Counted from the stretch's first letter, positions 1 through 7,830 are shown. The stretch: 18,990 nt of DNA from Deltaproteobacteria bacterium (GCA_027295555.1 JAPUKT010000185.1:1-18990), one strand, 5' to 3'. Translations and numbers: made by a program. The notes: generated from the letters alone by a model not told the origin.

Positions 1-45
1 CCGGTTCTGGTCGCGCTCGCAGAGGAGCTCGGGGGCTCCGACTAG
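1..45 (+). CDS. 3' end of an unidentified plus-strand gene (truncated by window edge)
   Basis: Frame 1 reads PVLVALAEELGGSD and stops at TAG (43-45). The composition, an amphipathic helix followed by a short polar tail, is typical of a real protein C-terminus. The stop lies seven bases before the end of the convergent MoeB-type gene, so the two would form a tail-to-tail pair. Only 14 residues are visible, so no family or function can be named. A chance open frame of this length is common in GC-rich DNA, which keeps confidence moderate. Confidence 0.45.
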   Translation, partial: PVLVALAEELGGSD

Positions 46-51
46 AGGCCC

Positions 52-1218
52 TCAGCTGCCGGAGCAGAACTCTTCGTAGTCGATGTACTCGGTGATCGTC
101 GGGTGATCGCCGCAGACCGGGCAGTCTTTGTTTCGCCGGAGCTTGAAGGTGCGGAAGGTCATTCCGAGCGAATCGTATTGCAGCAAGCGACCGACGAGCG
201 GCTCGCCGCGTTCGAGGATGATCTTCACCGCCTCGGTGGCCTGGAGCGTGCCGATGGCGCCAGGAAGCACGCCGAGCACGCCCGCCTCGGCGCACGAAGG
301 AGCAAGGTGCGGAGGCGGGGGCTCGGGGTATAAGCAGCGGTAGCACGGACCCTGGGATGGCCAGAAAGTGGTGACCTGGCCATCGAATCGGAAGATCGAA
401 CCGTGAACGACCGGGATGTTCTTCCAGACGCTCGCGTCGTTGACGAGGTAGCGTGTTGCGAAGTTGTCGAGGCCGTCGACGATGACGTCCCAATCCTGAT
501 CGAAAATGCGATCGATGTTTTGCCGGTCGAGCCGCTCGTTGAACGGAATCACTTTCACGTCGGGGTTGAGGTTCTGCATCGTCCGCATGGCGCTTTCGAC
601 CTTCGACTCCCCTATCCGATCGAGGCCGTGCAAGACCTGACGCTGGAGGTTCGACTCGTCGACGACATCACCATCGACCACGCCGATGGTGCCAACCCCG
701 GCTGCGGCCAGGTATAGCGCCGCCGGTGATCCGAGACCGCCCGCACCGAGCAACAGCACGCGCCCCTGAAGGAGCTTGGCCTGCCCTTGCTCGCCCACCT
801 CGGGTAGCATGAGGTGCCGCGAGTAGCGGTTGAGCTGCGCATCTGTGAACGCGAAAGGCTGCGTCGTCGGGAAGCCCTGATCCTTCCACTGATCGAAGCC
901 GGGATTCGCGGACTCGACGTTGGTGTAGCCCAGCTCCTGCAGCACGTTCGCCGCAAACGCGGAGCGAATGCCGCCGGCACACATCGTGACGATCTTCGCG
1001 TCCTTGTCGGGAAGCCTCGAACCCGCTTGCATCTCGAGAAAGCCTCGTGGGATGTGGAGCGCGTCGGGCACGTGTCCCTGGCGCCACTCGTCCTTCTCGC
1101 GTACGTCGAGAAGGATCAGTTCCTCACCCGCATCGAGGCGGTCTCTCAGGTCCTCGAGGGAGACCTGCCGGATGGCAGCCTTCGCCTCTTGGAGCAGGTC
1201 CGCGTAAGTCTTGGCCAT
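52..1218 (-). CDS. moeB: Rhodanese-MoeB/ThiF fusion: E1-like adenylyltransferase / sulfurtransferase
   Basis: This cytoplasmic enzyme is expected to adenylate, and then help thiolate, the C-terminus of a ubiquitin-like sulfur carrier (MoaD or ThiS type) for molybdopterin, thiamine or thiolated-tRNA synthesis. Residues about 15-120 form a rhodanese domain with the active-site loop CAGGIRS (Cys80, counted from the ATG). Residues about 125-388 form the ThiF/MoeB domain. It has the nucleotide loop GAGGLGS (158-164), the DGLDNFATR segment, paired zinc motifs CYRC (292-295) and CPVC (366-369), and the conserved SCAEAGVLG cysteine (Cys309). The rhodanese domain is N-terminal, whereas in MOCS3 and MoeZ it is C-terminal. 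A TTG three codons upstream (1227) is possible, but the ATG at 1218 is preferred. No carrier protein gene is visible, so MoeB, ThiF and MOCS3-like roles cannot be separated. Confidence 0.93.
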   Translation of the reverse strand: MAKTYADLLQEAKAAIRQVSLEDLRDRLDAGEELILLDVREKDEWRQGHVPDALHIPRGFLEMQAGSRLPDKDAKIVTMCAGGIRSAFAANVLQELGYTNVESANPGFDQWKDQGFPTTQPFAFTDAQLNRYSRHLMLPEVGEQGQAKLLQGRVLLLGAGGLGSPAALYLAAAGVGTIGVVDGDVVDESNLQRQVLHGLDRIGESKVESAMRTMQNLNPDVKVIPFNERLDRQNIDRIFDQDWDVIVDGLDNFATRYLVNDASVWKNIPVVHGSIFRFDGQVTTFWPSQGPCYRCLYPEPPPPHLAPSCAEAGVLGVLPGAIGTLQATEAVKIILERGEPLVGRLLQYDSLGMTFRTFKLRRNKDCPVCGDHPTITEYIDYEEFCSGS

Positions 1219-1225
1219 GTCCGCC

Positions 1226-1253
1226 AATATGTAACTTAGCAGAGATTCGTCAA
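1226..1253 (-). promoter_or_regulatory. Candidate sigma70-type promoter for the rhodanese-MoeB gene
   Basis: On the minus strand, TTGACG (1253-1248) is followed after 16 bases by CATATT (1231-1226), which matches the -10 consensus at 4 of 6 positions. Only seven bases separate the -10 from the ATG at 1218. Transcription would therefore begin at or next to the start codon, giving a leaderless or nearly leaderless mRNA. This rests on consensus matching alone. Confidence 0.35.
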
Positions 1254-1329
1254 GGCTCCCGGGTGCTTAGGGCATATCCCATCGTTTTCACATCGGTTTT
1301 GTCGGGTATTTCGGTCCGAGGGTTAAAAT

Positions 1330-1848
1330 CTATGCGGCCGAGCGCAGGACCCCTTGGTCGACGGCGTAGCCCTCGAGAGCCCTCCTGAGCCGGTTGCGGC
1401 CCCGGTGTAGCCTCGACATCACAGTGCCGACGGGGCATTCGAGACGCTCGGCTGCGGCCTGATAGGACAGCTCTGCGAGGTCGACGAGCTCGACCGCCTC
1501 TCGGAACTCGGGTCGCAGTGCGCCAAGCGCCGCGAAGACCTCGTCGCCGAAGCCCTCGTGCGTGGGCCACACGTTCTTGTGAGCCAGGCCACGAATCTCT
1601 TCGAGGGCTTCGCGCTCGCGCTTCTTCTTGCGGTAGTGGTTGATGTACGTGTTGAAGAGGATGCGGTGGGTCCACGCGCGTGCGTTCGTGCCCGGCCGAA
1701 AGCTCGAACGGGATTGCCACGCGCGGGTCAGGGTCTCTTGGACGAGGTCGTCGGCGAGTGCGGTGCCGCGGGCCAATCGGAGAGCAGTCCGGGAAAGCTC
1801 GGGCACACAAGGCAGGATTTCTTGGGTGTACTGTTGCTGGGTTTGCAT
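1330..1848 (-). CDS. ECF-family RNA polymerase sigma factor (SigR-like)
   Basis: This 172-residue alternative sigma factor directs RNA polymerase to a stress regulon. Region 2 spans about residues 20-80 and contains ADDLVQETLTRAW and GTNARAWTHRILFNTYIN followed by YRKKKRERE. This resembles the SigR/ECF12 group, whose known member in Streptomyces governs thiol-oxidative stress. Region 4 (about 105-158) has LRPEFREAVELVDLAELSY and the recognition helix CPVGTVMSRLHRGR. The ATG at 1848 is chosen because GGAG lies nine bases upstream, the length is typical, and an earlier ATG (1908) lacks a ribosome site and sits inside a hairpin. ECF12 factors are normally paired with a zinc anti-sigma factor such as RsrA. 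None follows here: the next gene downstream, 111 bases away, is the MoeB fusion. The family call is firm; the SigR subgroup is inferred from motif resemblance. Confidence 0.9.
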   Translation of the reverse strand: MQTQQQYTQEILPCVPELSRTALRLARGTALADDLVQETLTRAWQSRSSFRPGTNARAWTHRILFNTYINHYRKKKREREALEEIRGLAHKNVWPTHEGFGDEVFAALGALRPEFREAVELVDLAELSYQAAAERLECPVGTVMSRLHRGRNRLRRALEGYAVDQGVLRSAA

Positions 1849-1894
1849 CGATTCGGTCTCCGCCTCTGCTTCCTTGCAACCGCGATGCCATCTC

Positions 1895-1917
1895 AAAAAC
1901 CCAAGCATTTTGGGCTT
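1895..1917 (-). terminator. Candidate intrinsic terminator or attenuator between nnr and the sigma gene
   Basis: On the minus strand, AAGCCCAA (1917-1910), loop AATGC and TTGGGTTT (1904-1897) can form an 8-bp stem with one G-U pair. The run of five T (1899-1895) overlaps the end of the stem. It lies 69 bases after the nnr stop and 46 bases before the sigma start. It could end nnr transcription or act as a leader hairpin for the sigma gene. The stem is only moderately stable and the T run is short. Confidence 0.4.
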
Positions 1918-1951
1918 AAGGTGTCTTGAGGGGCGCCAGCTTGTCCCCTGA

Positions 1952-1971
1952 TTGACACGGTGTCGTGTCAA
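1952..1971. promoter_or_regulatory. Perfect inverted repeat, possible operator
   Basis: TTGACACG (1952-1959) and CGTGTCAA (1964-1971) are exact reverse complements around the spacer GTGT. The 20-bp dyad sits 14 bases after the nnr stop and 103 bases before the sigma start. No T run follows on either strand, so it does not look like an intrinsic terminator. Dyads of this size and TTGACAC-type half-sites are typical of dimeric repressors such as the TetR family. No such regulator gene is in the window. Confidence 0.45.
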
Positions 1972-1985
1972 GCTGTCCTCGCGAT

Positions 1986-3488
1986 TCAGCGCGAACGCTC
2001 GAGCACGACCGGCACCGCATCGGCGACTTCGGACGCGATGAGACCGCGATCGCCAACGGACGCTTCGATGCCGGCAACGGCATGAAGAAGCGCTCCGGCG
2101 ATCGCTGCGTCGACCGGGTTGAGAGTCATCGCCAATGCACCGGCGACACCGCTCAATACGTCGCCTGTCCCTGCAACGCCGAGCGCGGGCGTTCCTTCAG
2201 CGCACACGCGAAGCTCGTCCTTGGTGGCAACGATGCTGCGCGCGCCTTTCAAAATCACGACTTGCCCCGAGCGTTCCGCGATGGCACTGGTCGCCGCGTA
2301 GCGGTCTGCCTGCACGTCTGCGGTCGAGCGCTCCAACAGGCGCCCCGCCTCACCCGGGTGCGGCGTGAGGATCCGGGGCGCTCCGGCACCGCGAAGCGAC
2401 TCGACCCCCTCCTCTGCCACGTTCGTGAGTGCGTCGGCATCGATCACGGTGGGAACCGGAGCATGGAGCGCGAAGGCCTGCGTCCACGCTTTGCCGATGT
2501 CATCGAGCCCCAACCCCGGTCCCAACACGACCGCGCGCTTCCCTTCGCAGAGCGCCTCGACCGAAGCCTGGTCGGCGTTTGCGGGAAGCTCGGTGGTCAT
2601 CAACTCGATCACTTTTTCTTCGAGCGCGCTTCGCGCGTCGGGTCGCGCCCCGATGGTGACCAAGCCCGCCCCTGCACGGAACGCGGCGCGACCTGCAAGC
2701 ACTGCAGCGCCGGTCTTCCCGGGAGCGCCTCCGACGACGAGCAGGTGGCCGTTGGTCCCTTTATGGGCGTCGCCTGCTCGCGGCGCGATCAAGCGCTTCA
2801 AATCCTCTGCATGCCACACGCTTGCTGTCGGCGAGCTCGCGATCGGGATCCCGATGTCGGCAACACGAATCTCCCCCGCGTGTTCGACGCCCGGGTATTG
2901 ATGAAGCCCCCGTTTGAGCCCAGCGAAGGTCACCGTGAGCTCGGCATGGGGCGCGACTCCGAGGATCCCCCCGGTGTCCGCGTCGAGCCCGCTTGGAAGA
3001 TCGAGCGACACCACCGGGGCCGAGGCTGCTTCGATCGCACGGATCGCATCCGCATAGCCACCCTCGATCGGTCGATCGAGACCGGTCCCAAAGAGCCCAT
3101 CCACGATGAGGTGTGCCTCGGACAACAGCTCGGTGAGCCCGCCAGCCTGATCACTCGAGAGCTCCGTCCTGTCGACAGCGAGCTTGCCCAAGAGCTCCCA
3201 GTTCGCCTTCGCATCGCCTTTCAGTCGCGACGCCTGCCCAATCAGCACTGCCGACGGCGCATGTCCAAGGAGAGTCAGGCGGCGCGCGATCACCCAGGCA
3301 TCTCCACCGTTCTGCCCCGGACCACCGACCAACACGACTCGACCGAGACGATCCGCGAAGCGCTCCACGATCGCATCGGTCGCACCCCGCCCGGCGTTCT
3401 CCATCACCACGAGGCTCACGAGGCCCAGGTCTTTGATGGCCGCGCGATCGACGTCGCGCGACTCTTCTCGTGTGAAGAGCCACTGCAC
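1986..3488 (-). CDS. nnr: Bifunctional NAD(P)H-hydrate repair enzyme (epimerase + ADP-dependent dehydratase)
   Basis: This 500-residue cytoplasmic enzyme repairs hydrated NAD(P)H. The N-terminal YjeF_N domain (about 1-215) interconverts R and S hydrates. It shows NAGRG, GPGQNGGDAW (56-65), DGLFGTGLDRPIEG and SLDLPSGLDADTGG. The C-terminal ribokinase-like domain (about 225-500) dehydrates the S form using ADP. It shows KGTNGHLLVVGGAPGKTGAA, GPGLGLDD, VIDADAL, LTPHPGEAGRL and AGTGDVLSGVAGAL, whose Asp443 is the expected catalytic base. The length equals that of other fused Nnr proteins. The start is GTG (3488), without a strong ribosome site. It lies 71 bases after the glycosyltransferase stop on the same strand, so co-transcription is possible. 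The odd palindrome at 3505-3517 lies just upstream. Confidence 0.96.
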   Translation of the reverse strand: MQWLFTREESRDVDRAAIKDLGLVSLVVMENAGRGATDAIVERFADRLGRVVLVGGPGQNGGDAWVIARRLTLLGHAPSAVLIGQASRLKGDAKANWELLGKLAVDRTELSSDQAGGLTELLSEAHLIVDGLFGTGLDRPIEGGYADAIRAIEAASAPVVSLDLPSGLDADTGGILGVAPHAELTVTFAGLKRGLHQYPGVEHAGEIRVADIGIPIASSPTASVWHAEDLKRLIAPRAGDAHKGTNGHLLVVGGAPGKTGAAVLAGRAAFRAGAGLVTIGARPDARSALEEKVIELMTTELPANADQASVEALCEGKRAVVLGPGLGLDDIGKAWTQAFALHAPVPTVIDADALTNVAEEGVESLRGAGAPRILTPHPGEAGRLLERSTADVQADRYAATSAIAERSGQVVILKGARSIVATKDELRVCAEGTPALGVAGTGDVLSGVAGALAMTLNPVDAAIAGALLHAVAGIEASVGDRGLIASEVADAVPVVLERSR

Positions 3489-3504
3489 GCGCCGAGTATG
3501 CCCC

Positions 3505-3517
3505 GAAACCGGGTTTC
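3505..3517. promoter_or_regulatory. 13-bp palindrome upstream of nnr
   Basis: GAAACC (3505-3510) and GGTTTC (3512-3517) are exact reverse complements about a single central G. It is 16 bases upstream of the nnr GTG, where a promoter operator or start-proximal element could lie. No convincing -35/-10 pair could be placed around it, and a dyad this short may be chance. Confidence 0.25.
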
Positions 3518-3559
3518 ACACATCAAAGGCGCGAACCCTGCACATGCACAGTAGGCTTT

Positions 3560-4804
3560 CTAAGCGAGGACACTAGGACCGCCGTCTGCCTCTTCGATGA
3601 CCTCTCGGACCAGGTCGAAGTAGCGGCCCGTGATCACCTCGGGCTCGAAGCGCCGCAACCAGTCGGCCCGTGCCGGGCGGCGCGCGTTGGAGCCGACGTC
3701 AGGCTCGTCGAGCTCAGCCTCGAGCGCCGCGGCGAAGCTGCTGGCGTCCCCCACCGGTACCAGGCGCCCGAAGCGGTCGTCGTCGAGTATCTCGCGCGGA
3801 CCGAAGTCACAGTCCGTCGAGACGATCGCCGCGCCGGCTTCCATGGCTTCGATCAACGCCCCGGGGAAGCCTTCGTTGCGTGATGACAGCGCAAAGACGC
3901 GTGCACGCCGCAGGTAGGCCTGGGGATTGTTCACGAAGCCGGGAAAGAACACGCGCTCAGACAGACCGAGCTGTCGGGCCTGAGCCTCTAGCGAGGCACG
4001 GTCGGGCCCGTCTCCCAGGATGACCAGGTGCAGGTCCCGCCGCGCGGTCACGTCCGCGAACGCGCCTAGCAGCATCCCGAAGTCCTTCTGTCCCGCCAGG
4101 CGCCCTATCCCGAGCACGACGGGCTTTTCGAACAGCGGCTCATGTTCCGGAGCGATCTCGAGGGAAGCGTCCCGAGAGCGCCGCGGGTTGGGAATGGTCA
4201 CCACCTTGTTCGGCGGCACGTCGAAGATCTCGGCAGCCTCGTCCGCCACCCCCTGTGAGACGCCGATCACGCGCGCCGCGCGCCGGTACAAAAAACGCTC
4301 GGGCGCGAACCCAAACCAACGCCGGAACCACCACTGAGCCGCGGGGTCGCAACGTAACGCGATGCGCAGGTTCACGATGACCGGCACCTCGGTCGCGAAG
4401 AACGCGCCGATGCCGGAAACGAAGTTCGCCGTGTGCACCATGGACATGGCGCAGCGCGGACGAACCCGCTTGAGATAGCGAACCCAGGCCGGCGCCGCGA
4501 GGATCTCGGTGACGGCCCCGAGCTCTACCTTCGTCACTCCCGGCACTGGCTCGTCGCGTAACTCGCCGTGAGCGCAGGCCACGACTAGATCGACGCGCAA
4601 TCCCGCTTCCGCGAGGGTACGAACCAGAAACAAGGCGATGCGCTCGCCCCCACCCCCCGCATAGGAGGGGATGAAGAGAGCAAGGTCGGGGCGCGCGGGG
4701 TTGGATGAAGCGGGCATGGTGGGCAGAGCGGTTTTGGCGGCCCACGATGGGTCATCGGCGAGCGCCTGGCAACTCCGCGGAGTGCTTGACGGAACCGAGG
4801 TCAT
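3560..4804 (-). CDS. GT4-family glycosyltransferase
   Basis: Probable retaining, GT-B-fold sugar transferase that uses a nucleotide sugar to extend a lipid-linked or cell-surface glycan at the cytoplasmic face of the membrane. The acceptor-side N-terminal fold begins at LALFIPSYAGGGGERIA (about 41-57). The donor-side half contains VLGIGRLAGQKDFGMLL, VILGDGPDR and the diagnostic E-x7-E in EGFPGALIEAMEAG (Glu311/Glu319, counted from the start chosen). The frame opens at a GTG at 4852, directly abutting asnB. I prefer the ATG at 4804 (414 aa), which has a purine-rich GAGAGG upstream. The ATG at 4717 (385 aa) also fits the conserved domain. It diverges from asnB, and such pairs are common in exopolysaccharide loci. 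Donor and acceptor cannot be told from sequence. Confidence 0.9.
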   Translation of the reverse strand: MTSVPSSTPRSCQALADDPSWAAKTALPTMPASSNPARPDLALFIPSYAGGGGERIALFLVRTLAEAGLRVDLVVACAHGELRDEPVPGVTKVELGAVTEILAAPAWVRYLKRVRPRCAMSMVHTANFVSGIGAFFATEVPVIVNLRIALRCDPAAQWWFRRWFGFAPERFLYRRAARVIGVSQGVADEAAEIFDVPPNKVVTIPNPRRSRDASLEIAPEHEPLFEKPVVLGIGRLAGQKDFGMLLGAFADVTARRDLHLVILGDGPDRASLEAQARQLGLSERVFFPGFVNNPQAYLRRARVFALSSRNEGFPGALIEAMEAGAAIVSTDCDFGPREILDDDRFGRLVPVGDASSFAAALEAELDEPDVGSNARRPARADWLRRFEPEVITGRYFDLVREVIEEADGGPSVLA

Positions 4805-4852
4805 GCCCAAGTATCCGCCTCTCTTCGAGCTCCGAGCGGGGACCCTTTTCAC

Positions 4853-6742
4853 GTGTGCGGCATCGCGGGATTGTTAGCGATCGATCAGCAGGCCGTTCCA
4901 GAAGCTGAGGCCGTGCGTCGCATGTGCGACGCGATGGTGCACCGCGGTCCCGATGACCACGGTCTGCGGACCGATGGCCCCTGCGTGCTCGGTCATCGCC
5001 GGCTGTCGATCATCGACCTGCGGCCCGAAGCCGCGCAACCGATGACCAACGAAGACGACACCGTCTCGGTGGTCGTCAACGGCGAAATCAACAACTTCGT
5101 CGAGCTCAGAAAGGACCTCGAGCAACGGGGGCACCGCTTCAAGTCGCGGTCCGACTCCGAGGTCGTGCTGCACCTCTATGAGGAACACGGCGTCGACTTC
5201 CTCGACTACCTGCGCGGCATGTTCGCCCTCGCGCTATGGGACCGGCCGCGCAGACGCCTCGTGCTCGCCCGCGATCGGGTCGGCAAGAAGCCCTTGTTCT
5301 ATCACGCGGGACCGCGCGACCTGGTGTTTGCTTCGGAGCTCGGTGGTCTGGTCGCGTCGAAGCACTTCGAGAAACGGCCGGACCTGGACGCCATCGACGC
5401 CTTTATGTGCCTGCAGTACGTACCCGCGCCGATGACGGCTTTCGAGAACGTCAAGAAGCTCCCGGCCGGGCACAGGCTGATCTGCGAAGACGGTGTCATC
5501 CACGAGCCCGAACCCTACTACACACTTCGCTTCGATCAGCCGCGTGCCGGCGAAGTGCAGGATCTCACTCAGGAGCTTCGCGAGGTCCTCGACGACGCAG
5601 TACGCGTACGCATGGTGTCCGATGTCCCGCTCGGCGCGTTCCTGTCGGGCGGGATCGATTCGTCGCTTATCGTGGCGCTGATGGCGGGCCATTCGGCGCA
5701 GCCCGTGAAGACCTTTTCGGTGGGTTTCGCCGGCAAGGACCACAGCGAGCTGCCCTACGCGAAGCTCGTGGCCGAGCGGTACGGCACCGATCACCACGAG
5801 ATGATCGTGGAGCCCGACATGTCGTCGGTGGTTCCCGAATTCGTGCGCCACTACGGCGAGCCGTTCGCCGACACCTCGGCGCTGCCCACATGGTACCTGT
5901 GCCAGTACACGCGCACGGGCGTAACGGTCGCCTTGAGCGGAGACGGCGGAGACGAGGCTTTTGCCGGCTATCGCCGCTACAAGCACAGCCGCACGGCGCG
6001 GGCGATCCGCCGCCTACCGTGGCCGCTGCCGCAGCTCCTCGCCGGCGCGCTCACCCACCTGCCCACCCCGCAAGCCCGGGAAGTGCGGGACTACGGTGAA
6101 CGCATCATGCAACCGGAATACGTGCGTTTCCTCGGTCTGGCCGCGGCCGTCCCCCACAAGGACCGGATGGCGATCTACAGCCGGGCGATGCGCGAGCGCT
6201 TTGCGCAGGACCAGGTCGCGATGGAGTTCGAGCGACTGTTCCAAGCTTCGCGCGCGCACGATCCGGTCAATCGCCTGCTCGACGTGGACATCCAGACGTA
6301 CCTGACGGACAACATTTTGACGAAGGTCGACATCGCCTCGATGGCTCATTCGCTCGAGGTACGATGTCCGTTGCTCGACCAGGAGCTGATGGACTTCGCG
6401 GCTTCGCTTCCCGGCTCCATGAAGCTCCGCGGACGTACCACCAAGTTCTTGCTCCGTCGCGTCGCGAAGGAGCTGTTGCCCCGACGCATCCTCACGCGCC
6501 CGAAGCAGGGTTTCGGGCTGCCCATCGACCGATGGATGCGCGAAGATCTCGCCCCGCTATCGCGCGACGTCTTGCTCGACAAGCGTGCGCGCGAGCGGGG
6601 AATTCTGGATCCGACCGCCGTGGAGGACATGCTCGCCCGCCACCAGCACGGCGAGCCCCGGGGCTTCCAGATCTGGACGATGATGATCCTCGAGCTGTGG
6701 TACCGCGAGTGCCTCGAAAGCGACACACCGCATGCGTCGTAG
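4853..6742 (+). CDS. asnB: Glutamine-dependent asparagine synthase / amidotransferase
   Basis: This 629-residue class II amidotransferase moves the amide nitrogen of glutamine to an adenylated carboxylate, either aspartate or, in polysaccharide loci, possibly a sugar acid. The GTG start exposes Cys2 of CGIAG as the N-terminal nucleophile. Further glutaminase motifs are HRGPDD (30-35), GHRRLSIIDL (47-56) and NGEINNF (76-82). The synthase half has the PP-loop SGGIDSS (265-271), GDGGDEAFAGYRRY and LEVRCPLLDQELMDFA. Candidate ribosome site GGGGA lies about ten bases upstream. The length and its partnership with a divergent glycosyltransferase resemble the AsnB paralogs of exosortase/exopolysaccharide clusters, although no exosortase is visible. 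The enzyme class is certain; its physiological acceptor is not. Confidence 0.95.
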   Translation: MCGIAGLLAIDQQAVPEAEAVRRMCDAMVHRGPDDHGLRTDGPCVLGHRRLSIIDLRPEAAQPMTNEDDTVSVVVNGEINNFVELRKDLEQRGHRFKSRSDSEVVLHLYEEHGVDFLDYLRGMFALALWDRPRRRLVLARDRVGKKPLFYHAGPRDLVFASELGGLVASKHFEKRPDLDAIDAFMCLQYVPAPMTAFENVKKLPAGHRLICEDGVIHEPEPYYTLRFDQPRAGEVQDLTQELREVLDDAVRVRMVSDVPLGAFLSGGIDSSLIVALMAGHSAQPVKTFSVGFAGKDHSELPYAKLVAERYGTDHHEMIVEPDMSSVVPEFVRHYGEPFADTSALPTWYLCQYTRTGVTVALSGDGGDEAFAGYRRYKHSRTARAIRRLPWPLPQLLAGALTHLPTPQAREVRDYGERIMQPEYVRFLGLAAAVPHKDRMAIYSRAMRERFAQDQVAMEFERLFQASRAHDPVNRLLDVDIQTYLTDNILTKVDIASMAHSLEVRCPLLDQELMDFAASLPGSMKLRGRTTKFLLRRVAKELLPRRILTRPKQGFGLPIDRWMREDLAPLSRDVLLDKRARERGILDPTAVEDMLARHQHGEPRGFQIWTMMILELWYRECLESDTPHAS

Positions 6743-6783
6743 CAGCACGGCGGCCGCGTACCGGTCGCGCGGTCCCGCGTGGT

Positions 6784-7830
6784 TCACGATGCAGTCGCCG
6801 GCTTTTCCGGTGCCTCATCGGCGGGGTCCACGGGCAGCGGGTGCGACTTAGACCTCCATAGGATCCCCGCGATGAGCGAAGGCACAAGCGCGATTTGCAG
6901 CAACGCCGTGTCCGCCAAGAACATGGCGGTCATTCGCGCCTCGGGGGCGTTGATCGTGTTGGCGAGGGCCAGAGCGATCGAGAGGAAGAGAAACTCCCGC
7001 GCCGGGATGAACGGGGCGCGCGCGATCAGCAGGTCGATGATGAGTAGGTTGATCCATACCGTGAAGCCCGACTCCGGGATGGCTGCCCACCATTGCAGGC
7101 CGAGCAACACGATGCTGCCAGCGCTGCGCACCCCGTGATAGCCGATGATGCGCCACATGGTCGGGGTGCCGACGCCCAAGATCTTTCCGCGAAACAGGAT
7201 GATCAGCAGGCTCAGCACCGCACCGGCAAGGGTGGCTCCGATGATCAGGGCCAGCACTCTGGGCTCTAAGCCCTCGAAAGCCTTCCAATCCCCGAAGGCC
7301 AGGTAGGCACCCAGCACCGCCACGGCGACCCCGTTGGCGGCCGCGGCCGAAAGCAGGGTGACGTCTTTCACTGCAGAGAACGCCCGCCGGTAGGTGACGC
7401 GGAGCGTCTGTACGGCCCACAGCAAGAAGTAGACGTCGCCCGACGCTCCCGCCACCGACGCGTTGAGGATGCGCTTGATCAGGAAAACGCCGAAGTGACG
7501 GAAGAGGTTGATGGCCCAGATCGCCGAGTAGCACAGCACCTCCGTCACCGGCAGAATCAAGTACCGCGCGAGGAAGCATACGTAGAACCAGGGCGAGGTG
7601 GGCAACGAGCGCAACACCTGCGGCCAATCCAGCTCCCTGAGCTGACCGTACAGAACCCATCCGATCGCGATGAAGAAGGCGAGCGAGAATGCGCGCCGCA
7701 TGCCGCTGCGCAGAGGCGCAGGGACTCTTTCGAGGATGCGTTTCCCGAGCGCCTGTAACTCGGCGACGCGGACCCCGACCCGGTCGGCCCCCTGTTTTGC
7801 CCGTTCGCCGACGCTCGACTGCTCGCTCAT
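6784..7830 (-). CDS. Polytopic inner-membrane protein, possibly LPG-synthase-TM/UPF0104-like
   Basis: This 348-residue protein has a charged cytoplasmic N-terminus (1-45) and about seven or eight hydrophobic spans, near residues 47-62, 80-104, 157-180, 192-213, 236-252, 258-272, 280-292 and 300-325. The C-terminal tail is short, polar and Pro/Asp/Glu-rich. The N-terminal arrangement is a span, the short LRELDWPQVLRSLPTS-type segment, then another span. It recalls flippase-like proteins of the lysylphosphatidylglycerol-synthase transmembrane group. No catalytic motif is apparent, so this is only a resemblance. It starts at ATG 7830, 34 bases after the prkA stop, without a clear ribosome site, and is probably read with prkA. 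It converges with asnB, with 41 bases between the stops. It could serve lipid or glycan export. Confidence 0.8.
   Translation of the reverse strand: MSEQSSVGERAKQGADRVGVRVAELQALGKRILERVPAPLRSGMRRAFSLAFFIAIGWVLYGQLRELDWPQVLRSLPTSPWFYVCFLARYLILPVTEVLCYSAIWAINLFRHFGVFLIKRILNASVAGASGDVYFLLWAVQTLRVTYRRAFSAVKDVTLLSAAAANGVAVAVLGAYLAFGDWKAFEGLEPRVLALIIGATLAGAVLSLLIILFRGKILGVGTPTMWRIIGYHGVRSAGSIVLLGLQWWAAIPESGFTVWINLLIIDLLIARAPFIPAREFLFLSIALALANTINAPEARMTAMFLADTALLQIALVPSLIAGILWRSKSHPLPVDPADEAPEKPATAS

Noticed and set aside
1849..1971. N-terminal extension of the sigma factor
   Set aside because: It would run through the dyad and hairpin, lacks a ribosome site, and exceeds the usual ECF length.
1965..3554. 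Long plus-strand open frame (529 codons) opposite nnr
   Set aside because: Antisense to a gene with complete Nnr motifs. The product is rich in Arg, His and Asp with no domain, as expected for a mirror frame in GC-rich DNA.
4850..4855. CACGTG palindrome between the glycosyltransferase and asnB
   Set aside because: It is formed by the asnB GTG start and its preceding bases. The apparent minus-strand GTG start here is not preferred over the ATG at 4804.
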